Shown here piece by piece: positions 7,174-16,533 of a stretch of DNA of 64,000 nucleotides. Under the pieces are notes generated by a model that worked only from the letters and a program-made list of their open reading frames with translations, ran no database searches and had not been told where the DNA came from. A program made the position numbers and the translations under genes. The stretch's first letter is position 1. Every line of letters begins with the position of its first letter. The DNA comes from Rhodospirillales bacterium (GTDB lineage: Bacteria > Pseudomonadota > Alphaproteobacteria > Acetobacterales > Acetobacteraceae): assembly GCA_025359905.1 (NCBI GenBank), contig JANYDF010000078.1, forward strand, positions 1-64,000, read 5' to 3'.

Positions 7174-9270
7174 ATGAACACGGACGTGCTGCTGGACAAT
7201 AAGTGGGACGCGACGATCGCGGACCAGCTAACACCTGAACAATTGCTGCTCTACCGTTCGAATCTGCTCGGGTCCGACAAGCGCATCACCAACTATGGCG
7301 GCGGCAACACCTCCGCCAAGTTGGCGATGACGGATCCCCTCACCGGGCAATCCGTCAACGTGTTATGGGTCAAGGGCTCGGGCGGCGACCTCGGCAGCAT
7401 GAAGCTCGACGGCTTCGCGACGCTGTACATGGACAAGCTGATCGGCTTGCAGTCATTGTACCAAGGCGTGGCCCACGAAGATCCGATGGTGGCGCTGTTC
7501 CAGCACTGAACCTTCAATCTCAATCCACGCGCCCCCAGCATCGACACGCCGCTGCACGGGTTCGTGCCGTTCGCGCATGTCGATCACATGCATCCGGATG
7601 CGATCATTGCTATCGCGGCCTGCGCCGATAGCGAGGCGATCACCCGCGAGATTTACGGCGATGAAATCGGCTGGCTGCCGTGGAAACGGCCGGGATTCGA
7701 ACTCGGCCTCTGGCTGCAGAAATTCTGTGCCGAAAATCCGCAGGCCAAAGGCGTCATTTTGGACGCGCACGGCCTATTCACCTGGGCCGAAGAACAGCGC
7801 GCCTGTTACGATATCACGCTGAATATCATCGATCGCGCGGCGCAGTGGCTGGCGGCGCGGGAAATGGATGTGCCCGCGTTCGGCGGCGTCAAAACCCCAG
7901 CGCTGGACAGTGCCCAGCGGCGCGCAATTGCCGCCGGGTTGATGCCGGCCCTGCGCGGCCTCATCTCGGGCAGCCGCACAAAGGTTGGGCATTTCGACGA
8001 TAGCGAGGCGGTGTTGCAGTTCGTCTGCAGTGCCCGCTTGCAGGAACTGGCGGCGCTCGGCACATCTTGCCCCGACCATTTCCTGCGCACCAAAATCCGC
8101 CCGCTGGTGCTGGACTTCGATCCGGCCAAGGAAACCCTGGCCGACTTGTTGCCCCGGCTGGAACCGGCGATTGCCGATTATCGCGCCGGCTACGCCGCGT
8201 ATTACGAACGCTGCAAGCACCTGGACAGTCCAGCGATGCGCGACCCGAACGCGGTGGTGTATCTGATCCCTGGCGCCGGCATGATCACCTTCGCAGGCGA
8301 CAAAGCCACCGCACGCATATCGGCAGAATTCTATACCAACGCCATCAACGTCATGCGCGGCGCTTCGGCCGTTTCAACCTATCGCGGGCTCGACGAGCAG
8401 GAAGCCTTCAACATCGAATACTGGCTGCTCGAAGAAGCCAAGCTGGCGCGCCAGCCCAAGCCGCGCATGCTGGCGGGCAAAGTGGCGCTGATTACCGGCG
8501 GCGCTGGCGGCATCGGCACCGCGACGGCGCGGCGCCTGATGGACGACGGCGCCGTGGTGGTGATCTGCGACATCGACCGCGACGTGCTGGCCAGCGCCGA
8601 GGCGGACCTGCACAAAATCTACGGCGCTGATTCCGTTGCCGGAATTTGGGTGGACGTGACCAAGGAAGACGCCGTGCTGGCGCTGTTCCAAGGGGCGGCC
8701 CTGGCGTTCGGCGGCATTGATATCTGCGTCTCCAACGCAGGGATCGCCTCGGCGGCGGCGCTGGACGAAACCACGCTGGCGTTGTGGCAGCGCAATCAGG
8801 ACATCATGTCGACCGGCTATTTCCTGATCTGCCGCGAAGCCTTCCGCATGATGAAAACCCAGGGCGTCGGCGGCTCCATTGTTTTGGTCGCGTCGAAGAA
8901 TGCCATGGTCGCCTCGCCCGGCGCCGCCGCGTATTGCGTGGCCAAGGCCAGCGAAGTGCATCTGGCGCGCTGCCTCGCGCTGGAAGGCGCGCCGCACGGC
9001 ATCCGCGCCAACGTGGTGAACCCGGATGCGGTGCTGCGTGGCAGCCGGATTTGGCAAGGCGAATGGGGCGATCAGCGCGCCAGCAGCTACAAGACCGACC
9101 GCGACGGGCTGGAGGCTGTCTATCGCGAGCGGTCGCTGCTGAAGCGCAGCGTATATCCCGAGGATATCGCCGAAGGCATCGCCTTCTTCGCCGCCGAGGC
9201 GCGGTCGGCCAAGTCGACCGGCAATATCCTCAACGTCGATGCTGGCAACGCGGCGTCGTTCAGCCGATGA
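7174..9270 (+). pseudogene. Bifunctional rhamnulose-1-phosphate aldolase / short-chain dehydrogenase, interrupted by one in-frame TGA
   Basis: One continuous 699-codon frame broken only by TGA at codon 112 (7507-7509). The N-terminal class II aldolase part carries the NYGGGNTS motif near residue 41 and metal ligands in HVDHMHPDA just after the TGA. The C-terminal SDR domain (from about residue 435) has VTGGAGGIG-type binding (LITGGAGGIG) and YCVAK. In the family (for example Bacillus YuxG) the residue at this TGA is Cys in an HC pair, so one base change from TGC/TGT explains it. The enzyme would split L-rhamnulose-1-phosphate into DHAP and L-lactaldehyde, then oxidise the aldehyde to L-lactate. 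lutA starts inside its stop codon (ATGA), and GGGGGA precedes the start. It may be a nonsense allele, sequence error or recoded gene. A restart at the GTG at 7564 would lack the aldolase N-terminus. Confidence 0.85.
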
Positions 9271-10019
9271 CGCGGGTTGCGCTGTTCGTCACCTGTCTGG
9301 TGGACGCCATGCGTCCGCAGATCGGCTTTGCCGCCATCAGCCTGCTGGAGCAAGCAGGCTGCACGGTGGCGGTGCCGGACGCGCAAACCTGTTGCAGCCA
9401 ACCGGCGCTGAATGCCGGCGATGCCGATGGCGCGCGGACGATTGCGCGGCAGGTGATCGCGGCGTTCGAAGGATTCGACTTTGTGGTGGCGCCGTCCGGT
9501 TCTTGCGCCGCCACCATCAAAGTCCATTTTCCGGAAATGTTCGAAGCGGACGCCAAATGGCACGCCCGCGCCACGGCACTGGCGGCCAAGACGTTCGAAT
9601 TGCTGAGTTTTTTGACCGATGTCTGCCGTTGGCTGCCGCACGATGCGCGGCTGCCCGGCAGCTTCACCTATCACGATTCCTGCTCCGGCCTGCGCGAACT
9701 CGGCGTTATGGCGCAGCCGCGCAAGCTGTTGGCGCAGGTCGGCGGGCTGGAATTGCGCCCGCTGGACGGCAACACCGTATGCTGCGGCTTCGGCGGCACG
9801 TTTTGCGTGAAGTATCCGGCGATCTCCAACGCCATCGTCGAAGAAAAGGCCCGCGCCATCACCGCGACCGGGGCCGATTTGCTGCTCGGCGGCGACCTTG
9901 GCTGTCTGATGAACATGGCGGGCAAACTGCACCGCACTGGCTCACCCGTGCGAACCTTCCACGCCGCCGAAGTGCTGGCCGGCATGGCGGACGGCCCGGC
10001 CATCGGCGAGAGCGTCTGA
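9267..10019 (+). CDS. lutA: L-lactate utilization protein LutA, Fe-S oxidoreductase subunit
   Basis: A 250-residue subunit of the LutABC complex that oxidises L-lactate to pyruvate. Two cysteine-rich CCG domains are visible: CTVAVPDAQTCCSQPALNAG near residues 32-51 and DGNTVCCGFGGTFC near 170. HDSCSGLRELG lies between them. This domain is shared with glycolate oxidase GlcF and heterodisulfide reductase and probably holds a cubane cluster. The ATG at 9267 overlaps the stop of the aldolase/dehydrogenase (ATGA), so it is translated from the same message. The order lutA-lutB-lutC matches the known operon. Its fusion to a lactaldehyde-producing enzyme gives a direct supply of substrate. Confidence 0.93.
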   Translation: MTRVALFVTCLVDAMRPQIGFAAISLLEQAGCTVAVPDAQTCCSQPALNAGDADGARTIARQVIAAFEGFDFVVAPSGSCAATIKVHFPEMFEADAKWHARATALAAKTFELLSFLTDVCRWLPHDARLPGSFTYHDSCSGLRELGVMAQPRKLLAQVGGLELRPLDGNTVCCGFGGTFCVKYPAISNAIVEEKARAITATGADLLLGGDLGCLMNMAGKLHRTGSPVRTFHAAEVLAGMADGPAIGESV

Positions 10020-10021
10020 CC

Positions 10022-11434
10022 ATGCGCGCCAACCAGCCCAACTTCGCCGCCCGCGTCGATGCGGCGCTGGCCAGTCCGACGCTGAAGACCGCAATCGACC
10101 GCACCACCGGCACCGCCGAGCGCAACCGGGCCCGTGCGGTGGCGGCGTGGCCAGATTTCCAGGCGGCACGCGATCTGGGGCGGGATATTCGCGCGCATGT
10201 CGTAAATAATATAGACCATTATCTTGTCGAATTCGAACGAAATGCCCTGGCTACGGGGGCCAAAGTGCATTGGGCCAGCACGTCCGAGGACGCCTGCCGG
10301 ATCGTCGTCGAGATTTGCCGGGCGGCCGAGGCCAAGTCGGTCACCCGCTCCAAGTCGATGCTCGGCGAGGAGATCGGTCTGCCGCATGCGCTGGAGGCGG
10401 CAGGCATCACGCGGGTCGAGACCGATCTGGCCGAGCACATCATCCAACTGGCGGGCGACCCGCCGAGCCACATCGTTTGGCCCGCGCTGCACAAAACCCG
10501 CGAGCAGGTGAAGGAATTATTTGCCGCCAGCCATCGCGATCCGGGCGCGATGGAGGACGTGGAGTCGATGGTGCAGGCCGCCCGGCGCGAGTTGCGCGCC
10601 AAGTTCATGGCCGCCGACGTGGGAATTTCCGGCGCAAATTTCCTGGTGGCCGATACCGGCGCGGTGTGCACCGTCACCAATGAGGGCAACGCCGAACTGA
10701 CCACCACACCGCCGCGCGTGCATATCGTCACCGCCGGCATCGAAAAACTGGTGCCATCCACCACGCACGCCATGGCGCTGCTGCGTCTGCTGGTGCGCTC
10801 GGCAACCGGGGCGGAACTGACGCAGTACACGACGTTCCACACCGGGCCGAAGCAGCCGGGCGATCTGGACGGGCCGGACGAATTTCACATCGTATTAGTG
10901 GATAATGGCCGCACCAACATGCTCGCTGACGGCCTGGCCGAGATGCTACGCTGCATCCGCTGCGGCGCCTGCCTTAATCATTGCGTGGTCTATCGCAACA
11001 TTGGCGGCCACGCCTACGGCGGCACCTATCCCGGCCCAATGGGCTCAGTGCTGACCCCTGCGCTCGACGGCCTGCCCGCCGCGCGCGATCTGGCGCACGC
11101 CTGCACGCTGAACGGCTCATGCCAGGAAGTCTGCCCGGTGCGGATTCCACTGCCCACGCTGCTGCGCGGCTGGCGGGATCGCAGTTGGCGGGAGGGGCTG
11201 GAGCCATCCAGCGTGCGTACTGCGCTCGGCTTATGGAAATTCGTCGCGACAAGGCCGTGGCTGTACCGGCTGGCGACAGCAGCGGCCGTGCGCGGTATGC
11301 GGCTGTTCGCCAAGCGCGGCTGGATCGAGGCAATGCCGCTGGCTGGCGGCTGGACCCGCCATCGCGGCCTGCCCGCCCCGTCCGGTGGGACATTCATGCA
11401 GCAATATCAAGCGCAGAAGCGGAAAGCGCGATGA
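10022..11434 (+). CDS. lutB: L-lactate utilization protein LutB, ferredoxin-type subunit
   Basis: A 470-residue Fe-S protein of the LutABC lactate oxidase. The N-terminal 300 residues form the LUD domain (RSKSMLGEEIGL, GISGANFLVADTG). The C-terminal part has a ferredoxin-like segment: CIRCGACLNHC is a complete four-Cys motif. The second motif reads CTLNGSCQEVCP, in which the second of the four Cys is Asn, so the second cluster may be three-iron or use another ligand. The start ATG at 10022 is 2 bases after the lutA stop, and lutC starts within its stop (ATGA). Start choice is fixed by spacing and by the conserved LUD N-terminus. Confidence 0.93.
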   Translation: MRANQPNFAARVDAALASPTLKTAIDRTTGTAERNRARAVAAWPDFQAARDLGRDIRAHVVNNIDHYLVEFERNALATGAKVHWASTSEDACRIVVEICRAAEAKSVTRSKSMLGEEIGLPHALEAAGITRVETDLAEHIIQLAGDPPSHIVWPALHKTREQVKELFAASHRDPGAMEDVESMVQAARRELRAKFMAADVGISGANFLVADTGAVCTVTNEGNAELTTTPPRVHIVTAGIEKLVPSTTHAMALLRLLVRSATGAELTQYTTFHTGPKQPGDLDGPDEFHIVLVDNGRTNMLADGLAEMLRCIRCGACLNHCVVYRNIGGHAYGGTYPGPMGSVLTPALDGLPAARDLAHACTLNGSCQEVCPVRIPLPTLLRGWRDRSWREGLEPSSVRTALGLWKFVATRPWLYRLATAAAVRGMRLFAKRGWIEAMPLAGGWTRHRGLPAPSGGTFMQQYQAQKRKAR

Positions 11435-12084
11435 GCCGCGAGCGCATTCTGGCCGCCGCCCGCGCAGCCCTTGGCCGCTCCGGCAATCCCGACGCTGGCG
11501 CCATCCGCGCCGAAGCGGCCCGGCTGGTGGCCGGTGCTGATCGTGGCCGCCCGCCGCGTTCCGGCACCTTGACCGAGCGGTTCATCGAACGGCTGACCGA
11601 CCCGAAAGTCGGCGGCACCGTCGAGCAGGTCGCCAGCCTGTCCGGGCTGCCCGGTGCGGTGCGCGCCTATCTGTTCACCCATAACCTTCCCGCCAGCATC
11701 GCATTACCGCCCGACCCGGCGCTGACCGCGTTGGATTGGGCCGGGATCGCCACGCATCACCGCATCGCCACCGATGAGCCCGTTGCAGTCGGCTTGGCGG
11801 CCTGTGGCATCGCCGAGTCGGGCTCGCTGGTGTTCCACTCCGCCCCCACGGCACCCACGCTGCACAATTTCCTGCCGCTGCATCACATCGTGGCGCTGGA
11901 CACTGCCAAGCTGCTGGAATGGCTGGAGGATTACGCCACCGGCCCGGCGTGCGGCGGACGGGCGCAGCCGCGCAACGTCAACATCGTCACCGGGGCAAGC
12001 GGCACCACCGATATCGAGGGGCGGCTGGTGCGCGGGGCGCATGGACCAGGGTTTCTGCACGTGGTGCTGTTCGCCGGCGGGTAA
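11431..12084 (+). CDS. lutC: L-lactate utilization protein LutC
   Basis: A 217-residue LUD-domain protein, the third component of the LutABC L-lactate oxidation complex. The C-terminal half holds the family pattern CGIAESGSLVFHSAP, LPLHHIVAL and NVNIVTGASGTTDIEG, which is typical of LutC/YkgG. Its N-terminus is a short Ala/Arg-rich helix. The ATG at 11431 overlaps the lutB stop by four bases. It is the last gene of the aldolase-lutABC unit. The 85-base gap that follows contains the start region of an unrelated ABC exporter and no evident terminator. Confidence 0.92.
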   Translation: MSRERILAAARAALGRSGNPDAGAIRAEAARLVAGADRGRPPRSGTLTERFIERLTDPKVGGTVEQVASLSGLPGAVRAYLFTHNLPASIALPPDPALTALDWAGIATHHRIATDEPVAVGLAACGIAESGSLVFHSAPTAPTLHNFLPLHHIVALDTAKLLEWLEDYATGPACGGRAQPRNVNIVTGASGTTDIEGRLVRGAHGPGFLHVVLFAGG

Positions 12085-12169
12085 ATCCGCCGCCATTTGT
12101 CCGGGCCATCTGCTGGAAGCGCATCGGCGGTCTATCTGTCAGACTGTAGCTTTGCGCGGAGAGCCCCGA

Positions 12170-13939
12170 GTGACCCTGCCACCCAAGCCTGCCCGCGCCA
12201 AACTGACCTCGCTGCGCCTCGTGCTGCCCTATTTGCGCGCCTATGCGTGGCGGGTGGCGGGTGCCTCGGTCTCGCTGATCGTCGCGGCGGCGCTGGTGCT
12301 GGGCCTTGGCCAGGGGGTGCGGCGGCTGATCGATGACGGATTCGCCAGCGGTGGTGCCGCGCAACTCGACCGTGCGGCGCTGACCATGTTCGCAATTGTG
12401 GCCGCGTTAGCCTTCGCCACCTGCGCCCGCTACTTCCTGGTGTCGTGGCTGGGCGAGCGGGTGGCGGCGGATTTGCGGCGCGACGTGTTCAACCGGGTGA
12501 TCGCGCTATCGCCCGCCTATTTCGAAACCGCGCGCACCGGCGACATCCTGTCGCGGCTGACCGCCGATATCTCGGTGCTGCAAGCCTTGGTTGGCTCGGC
12601 GATCTCGCAGGGCGTACGCAATGCGCTGATGCTGGTTGGCGCGTTCGCCATGCTGGTGATCACCAGCGCCAAGCTGGCCGGCATCATCGCCATCGTGCTG
12701 CCAATTGTGATCGGCCCGCTGATCTGGTTCGGCCGCCGCGAAAAGCGCCAGTCGCGCGCGGCACAGGACCGGGTGGCCGATCTGGGCGCCTACGCCGAGG
12801 AAACCATCGCCGGGCTGCGCACCGTGCAGGCGTTCACCCATGAGCCGGTCGACCGGGCACAGTTCAGTGCGACGGTGGAGCGCTCGGTGGCGACCGCGCT
12901 GCAACGGGTCAAGACACGGGCATCGTTGATTCTGGTGGTGATTTTGCTCGGCTTCGGCGCGGTGACGTTCGCGCTGTGGGTCGGCGGGCGCGATGTGATC
13001 GGCGGGCGGATGACCGGCGGCGAGTTGTCGGCGTTCGTGCTGTATGCGGTGATCCTGGCCACCAACGGTGCCACCATGAGCGAGATTTGGGGCGACGTGC
13101 AGCGCGCCGCCGGGGCGGCCGAGCGGCTGCTGGAACTGCTATCGGAATCCCCAACCATCACCGCCCCGCCCGTCCCGGCCCGGCTTGCGCGGCCGGTGCG
13201 CGGGCGCATCTTCTTTGACAGTGTGACGTTCGAGTATCCGACCCGCCCCGGCCAAAACGCGCTGGATGATTTCTCACTCACCGTCGAACCCGGCGAGACG
13301 GTGGCGCTGGTTGGCCCGTCCGGCGCGGGCAAGACCACGGTGCTGGGCCTGCTGCTGCGCTTCTACGATCCGCAATCCGGCACGATCCGGCTGGACGGCA
13401 CCGATATCGCCACCCTCGACCCCGCCGCGCTGCGCGGCTGCCTGGGGCTGGTGCCGCAGGATCCGATGATCTTCAGCGCCAATGCCTGGGACAACATCCG
13501 CTTCGGCCGCCCAGACGCCAGCGACGCCGAGGTGCGGGCAGCCGCAGAGGCGGCAGCGGCGGCGGAATTTCTGGAAGAACTGCCCAACGGCTACGACACC
13601 TTCCTCGGCGCCAAGGGCGTTATGTTATCGGGCGGCCAGCGGCAGCGGGTGGCGATTGCGCGGGCCATCTTGCGCGATCCGAAGGTGCTGCTGCTCGACG
13701 AGGCGACGAGCGCGCTCGATGCCGAATCGGAACAGGCGGTCCAGCGCGCGCTGACTGTGCTGGCCAAGGGCCGCACTACGCTGGTGGTGGCGCACCGGCT
13801 CGCCACCGTGCGCCGCGCCGACCGCATTGTGGTGATGGATCGCGGCCGGATTGTTGCCAGCGGCACGCATGACGCACTAAGCCGCGAAGACGGGCTGTAT
13901 GCACGGCTGGCAGCGTTGCAGTTCGGCGCGCTGGTTTAG
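12170..13939 (+). CDS. ABC exporter, fused transmembrane and ATP-binding domains (half-transporter)
   Basis: A 589-residue type IV ABC exporter half-transporter of the MsbA/BmrA-like group, acting as a homodimer in the inner membrane. Residues about 20-310 hold six membrane helices. The nucleotide-binding domain has Walker A GPSGAGKTT, signature LSGGQRQRVAIARA, Walker B VLLLDEATSALD and switch VVAHRLAT, all intact. The likely start is the GTG at 12170, preceded by GGAGAG; an in-frame extension further upstream would run through lutC in another frame and is rejected. Substrate is unknown (lipid, peptide or drug). It ends convergently, overlapping the secreted-protein gene by four bases. Confidence 0.92.
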   Translation: MTLPPKPARAKLTSLRLVLPYLRAYAWRVAGASVSLIVAAALVLGLGQGVRRLIDDGFASGGAAQLDRAALTMFAIVAALAFATCARYFLVSWLGERVAADLRRDVFNRVIALSPAYFETARTGDILSRLTADISVLQALVGSAISQGVRNALMLVGAFAMLVITSAKLAGIIAIVLPIVIGPLIWFGRREKRQSRAAQDRVADLGAYAEETIAGLRTVQAFTHEPVDRAQFSATVERSVATALQRVKTRASLILVVILLGFGAVTFALWVGGRDVIGGRMTGGELSAFVLYAVILATNGATMSEIWGDVQRAAGAAERLLELLSESPTITAPPVPARLARPVRGRIFFDSVTFEYPTRPGQNALDDFSLTVEPGETVALVGPSGAGKTTVLGLLLRFYDPQSGTIRLDGTDIATLDPAALRGCLGLVPQDPMIFSANAWDNIRFGRPDASDAEVRAAAEAAAAAEFLEELPNGYDTFLGAKGVMLSGGQRQRVAIARAILRDPKVLLLDEATSALDAESEQAVQRALTVLAKGRTTLVVAHRLATVRRADRIVVMDRGRIVASGTHDALSREDGLYARLAALQFGALV

Positions 13940-14940
13940 GGGGCGTGAATCGTTCCCATCTTGACAACTTCGAAGTTAGACCCCTTCACACTGCCAAGTT
14001 CGGCGACCAGCCGGCTGTTGTTCCAGTGCGGATCGGGTGTGCCGGAGACGTACCAATTGCTGCCGATATCGGCGAGCAGCATCCCGTAGATCTTCATGGC
14101 TTGCAGGATGACACGCGCTTGGTTGCCGAAGGTGGCCGGGATGACGTAGCTGGCTTTCAGCCGCACGCGCATACCCATCGGCGGCAGATTGGCGCTGGTG
14201 TTGCTGCCGACCCAATGGTTCGCAGGGTCCACATAAGCCTTTCGCACGTTGCCGACGGTGAAGCGAAGTGCATGTGGAATGACCCCGGCCGACACCTCAT
14301 CGAAGCGCACCAATCCGGGAAAGATCGGCAGCCCGGCGGCGTCCGCACTGGTCCAACCAGGCTGCGCAGCCGGGCGGACGATGTTCGAGTCAAGGTGGAA
14401 CTCGGCGCCGGACGCCGCCTTCCAACTGTTGTCGGCCTGCTTGATCGCGGAATACAGCTCGAAGCTACGATTGGTGTCGCGGTCGATCACCAGCACGTGG
14501 CGGTCCCCGGCGGGCGGCAAGCCGTTGTTCTTCGAGCCTTCGACTGGAGCGGTTGGCGGCACCGGATACGGGCCCGGGTCGCTCTCGCTGCCATAGGCGG
14601 TGAACGTGATCGTCACCGGCGTCTGTGCCGAGGACACCACGACGTACGGGATGCCGATGATTTGGTGATTGTAAGTGCCGGCCCCGAAATCCGGGTGCAG
14701 CCCGGTGTTGAGTCCGATGGAGGCGATCAGCGCCGCCGAGTTCGGATCGACGGCTGCCGCGGCAATCTTGGTGTTCCAGGCATTGTTCGCCGGAAACGGC
14801 ACGGCTTTGTTCAGACTGGCCCCGTTGCCGAGGCTGGCGGTGGCCATGTTGCCATAGGTGAATACGGCTGGCGCCTGCGCCATGGCAGCCGTAGAGGCTG
14901 CGAACAAAACGGTGGCGGCCAGAGCGGCAATTGGGTGCAA
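13936..14940 (-). CDS. Secreted protein of unknown function, conserved family
   Basis: A 334-residue protein with a clear Sec signal peptide (MHPIAALAATVLFAASTAAMA, cleavage after AMA near residue 21). The mature part has recurrent stretches that I recall from a family of uncharacterised secreted proteins in actinobacteria and proteobacteria: NNAWNTKI, GSESDPGPYPVP, DRHVLVIDRD, TSADAAGLPIFPGLVRFDE, LPPMGMRVRLKASY and NWYVSGTPDPHW. No catalytic motif or lipobox is recognised, and only one or no Cys is present. It is probably periplasmic or exported. It is transcribed alone, and its start is supported by the signal peptide. Function is unknown. Confidence 0.85.
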   Translation of the reverse strand: MHPIAALAATVLFAASTAAMAQAPAVFTYGNMATASLGNGASLNKAVPFPANNAWNTKIAAAAVDPNSAALIASIGLNTGLHPDFGAGTYNHQIIGIPYVVVSSAQTPVTITFTAYGSESDPGPYPVPPTAPVEGSKNNGLPPAGDRHVLVIDRDTNRSFELYSAIKQADNSWKAASGAEFHLDSNIVRPAAQPGWTSADAAGLPIFPGLVRFDEVSAGVIPHALRFTVGNVRKAYVDPANHWVGSNTSANLPPMGMRVRLKASYVIPATFGNQARVILQAMKIYGMLLADIGSNWYVSGTPDPHWNNSRLVAELGSVKGSNFEVVKMGTIHAP

Positions 14941-15117
14941 GGTCGGTCTCCTCGGCGCGGCCCGGTTCGGGCGTCCAGTTATTATGTGATGATAAGTAGA
15001 CTATCCACCGGCGCGCCGCTTCTCGCTCGGCGCAGCGAAACATCGCATCGCGCGCAAGGCTGGCGGCGCTGCCGCAATGCCCTATGTGTGCGCCCTACCA
15101 CAGCCCCGGAGTAACCC

Positions 15118-16533
15118 GTGCCCCCGGCCCGCTTCGTCACCGGATCGACCATGCGCCACGTGATCGTGATGGCCAGCACCGGCGCGGTCGGGCTGATCGC
15201 GGTGTTCGCGGTCGATCTGATCAATCTGTTCTATATCTCGCTGCTCGGCGAAAAGCCGATTGCCGCCGCCGTCGGGTTTGCGGGCGTGGTGGGGTTTCTG
15301 CAATCGTCGATCGCCATCGGCATGATGATCGGCGTTGGGGCCACTGTGTCGCGCGAAATCGGCGCGGGCCGGATGACGGAGGCGCGGCGGATCGCCTCGG
15401 GCAGTTTGCTGGTGCTGGCGGCAATCATGGCGGCGATTGCCGCATTGACGCTGACCGAGTTGGAGCCATTGCTGGATGCGCTGGGCGCGCACGGCGAAAC
15501 CCGCACGCTGGCCATACAGTTTCTGACGATCGCGGTGCCGTCGGTGCCGCTGCTGTCGGCGGGCATGTGCGCCTCGGCGCTGCTTCGCTCGGTGGGCGAC
15601 GCGCGGCGGGCGATGAACGTGACGCTGTTCGCGGCACTGGCGACGGCCATTCTCGACCCGATCCTGATTTTCGGGTTGCACCTGAACCTGACCGGGGCGG
15701 CCATCAGCACCGTATTGTCGCGCTGCGTGCTGGCCTATGTGGGCTGGCGCGGCGTGAGCGATGTGCACGACCTGCTCGGCAAGCTTTCGCTGGCAGCACT
15801 GCCCGGCGACATGCGCCGGGTGTTCGCGGTGGCGGGGCCGGCCGTGCTGTCGAATCTGGCGACCCCGATTGGATCGGCGTTCGTGACCAGCAGCATGGCG
15901 GTGTTCGGCGCCGGCGCGGTGGCCGGACAGGCCACCATCGACCGGCTGTCGCCGGTGGCCTTCGGGATTATCTACGCGCTCAGCGGCTCGGTGGGCCCGA
16001 TCCTCGCACAGAACCTGGGCGCCGGGCGGCTCGACCGGGTGCGCTCGGCGCTGCGCGACGCGATGCTGTTCATGGTCGCCAGCGTGCTGACCGCGTGGCT
16101 GATCCTGGCCGTGGCGCAGTCCGGCATTGTGTGGGCATTCCATGCCGAAGCGGTCACTGCCGACCTGATCCGGCTGTTCTGTTCGTTGCTGGCGGGCGGC
16201 TTCCTGTTCAACGGCGCGCTGTTCGTCGGCAATGCGGTGTTCAACAATCTTGGCTTTCCGCTGCTGTCGACCGCATTCAACTGGGGCCGCGCCACGCTGG
16301 GCACGATACCGCTGGTGTATTGGGGCGCGCATTACGGCCCGCTCGGCGTGCTATGCGGTCAGGCGGCCGGCGCGGCGCTGTTCGGCGTCGCCGCCGCGAT
16401 CACGGCGTTCGCACTGGTGCGGCGGATGGATCTACAGGCCAAGGCGAGCCACGAAGGGGCTGTACCAGTGGTGGGCGGCTCGGGACAGGCGGCGATGGCG
16501 GTCGTGTTAGGCCGGCCAATTTCGCATCCCTAG
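15118..16533 (+). CDS. MATE family efflux transporter
   Basis: A 471-residue integral membrane protein with about twelve hydrophobic segments in two homologous halves, typical of MATE (NorM/DinF-like) Na+ or H+ antiporters that expel drugs and metabolites. Seen: GVGATVSREIGAGRMTEA in the first half and the counterpart GSVGPILAQNLGAGRLDRV in the second, the paired motifs of the family. The start is GTG at 15118 following a weak GGAG. Its last 134 bases overlap the 3' end of the convergent cbbR. The conserved MATE core ends before that overlap, so the C-terminal tail is the part shared with antisense coding. Confidence 0.9.
   Translation: MPPARFVTGSTMRHVIVMASTGAVGLIAVFAVDLINLFYISLLGEKPIAAAVGFAGVVGFLQSSIAIGMMIGVGATVSREIGAGRMTEARRIASGSLLVLAAIMAAIAALTLTELEPLLDALGAHGETRTLAIQFLTIAVPSVPLLSAGMCASALLRSVGDARRAMNVTLFAALATAILDPILIFGLHLNLTGAAISTVLSRCVLAYVGWRGVSDVHDLLGKLSLAALPGDMRRVFAVAGPAVLSNLATPIGSAFVTSSMAVFGAGAVAGQATIDRLSPVAFGIIYALSGSVGPILAQNLGAGRLDRVRSALRDAMLFMVASVLTAWLILAVAQSGIVWAFHAEAVTADLIRLFCSLLAGGFLFNGALFVGNAVFNNLGFPLLSTAFNWGRATLGTIPLVYWGAHYGPLGVLCGQAAGAALFGVAAAITAFALVRRMDLQAKASHEGAVPVVGGSGQAAMAVVLGRPISHP

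Noticed and set aside
7536-7554. CAGC ... GCTG stem nearer to the TGA
   Set aside because: Only four pairs with an 11-base loop lacking G in the first two positions; not a credible SECIS.
7554-7567. GCACG-GGTT-CGTGC hairpin as a bacterial SECIS element for the TGA at 7507
   Set aside because: Its loop begins with G as required, but the distance from the TGA is about 49 bases, outside the usual 16-37, and the bases encode conserved residues (LHGFVPF). It is kept only as a side note to the TGA finding.
15118-16533. MATE/cbbR 134-bp overlap as evidence of a frameshift in one gene
   Set aside because: Both frames are open and their conserved cores are intact; the overlap involves only the tails, so no lesion is needed.
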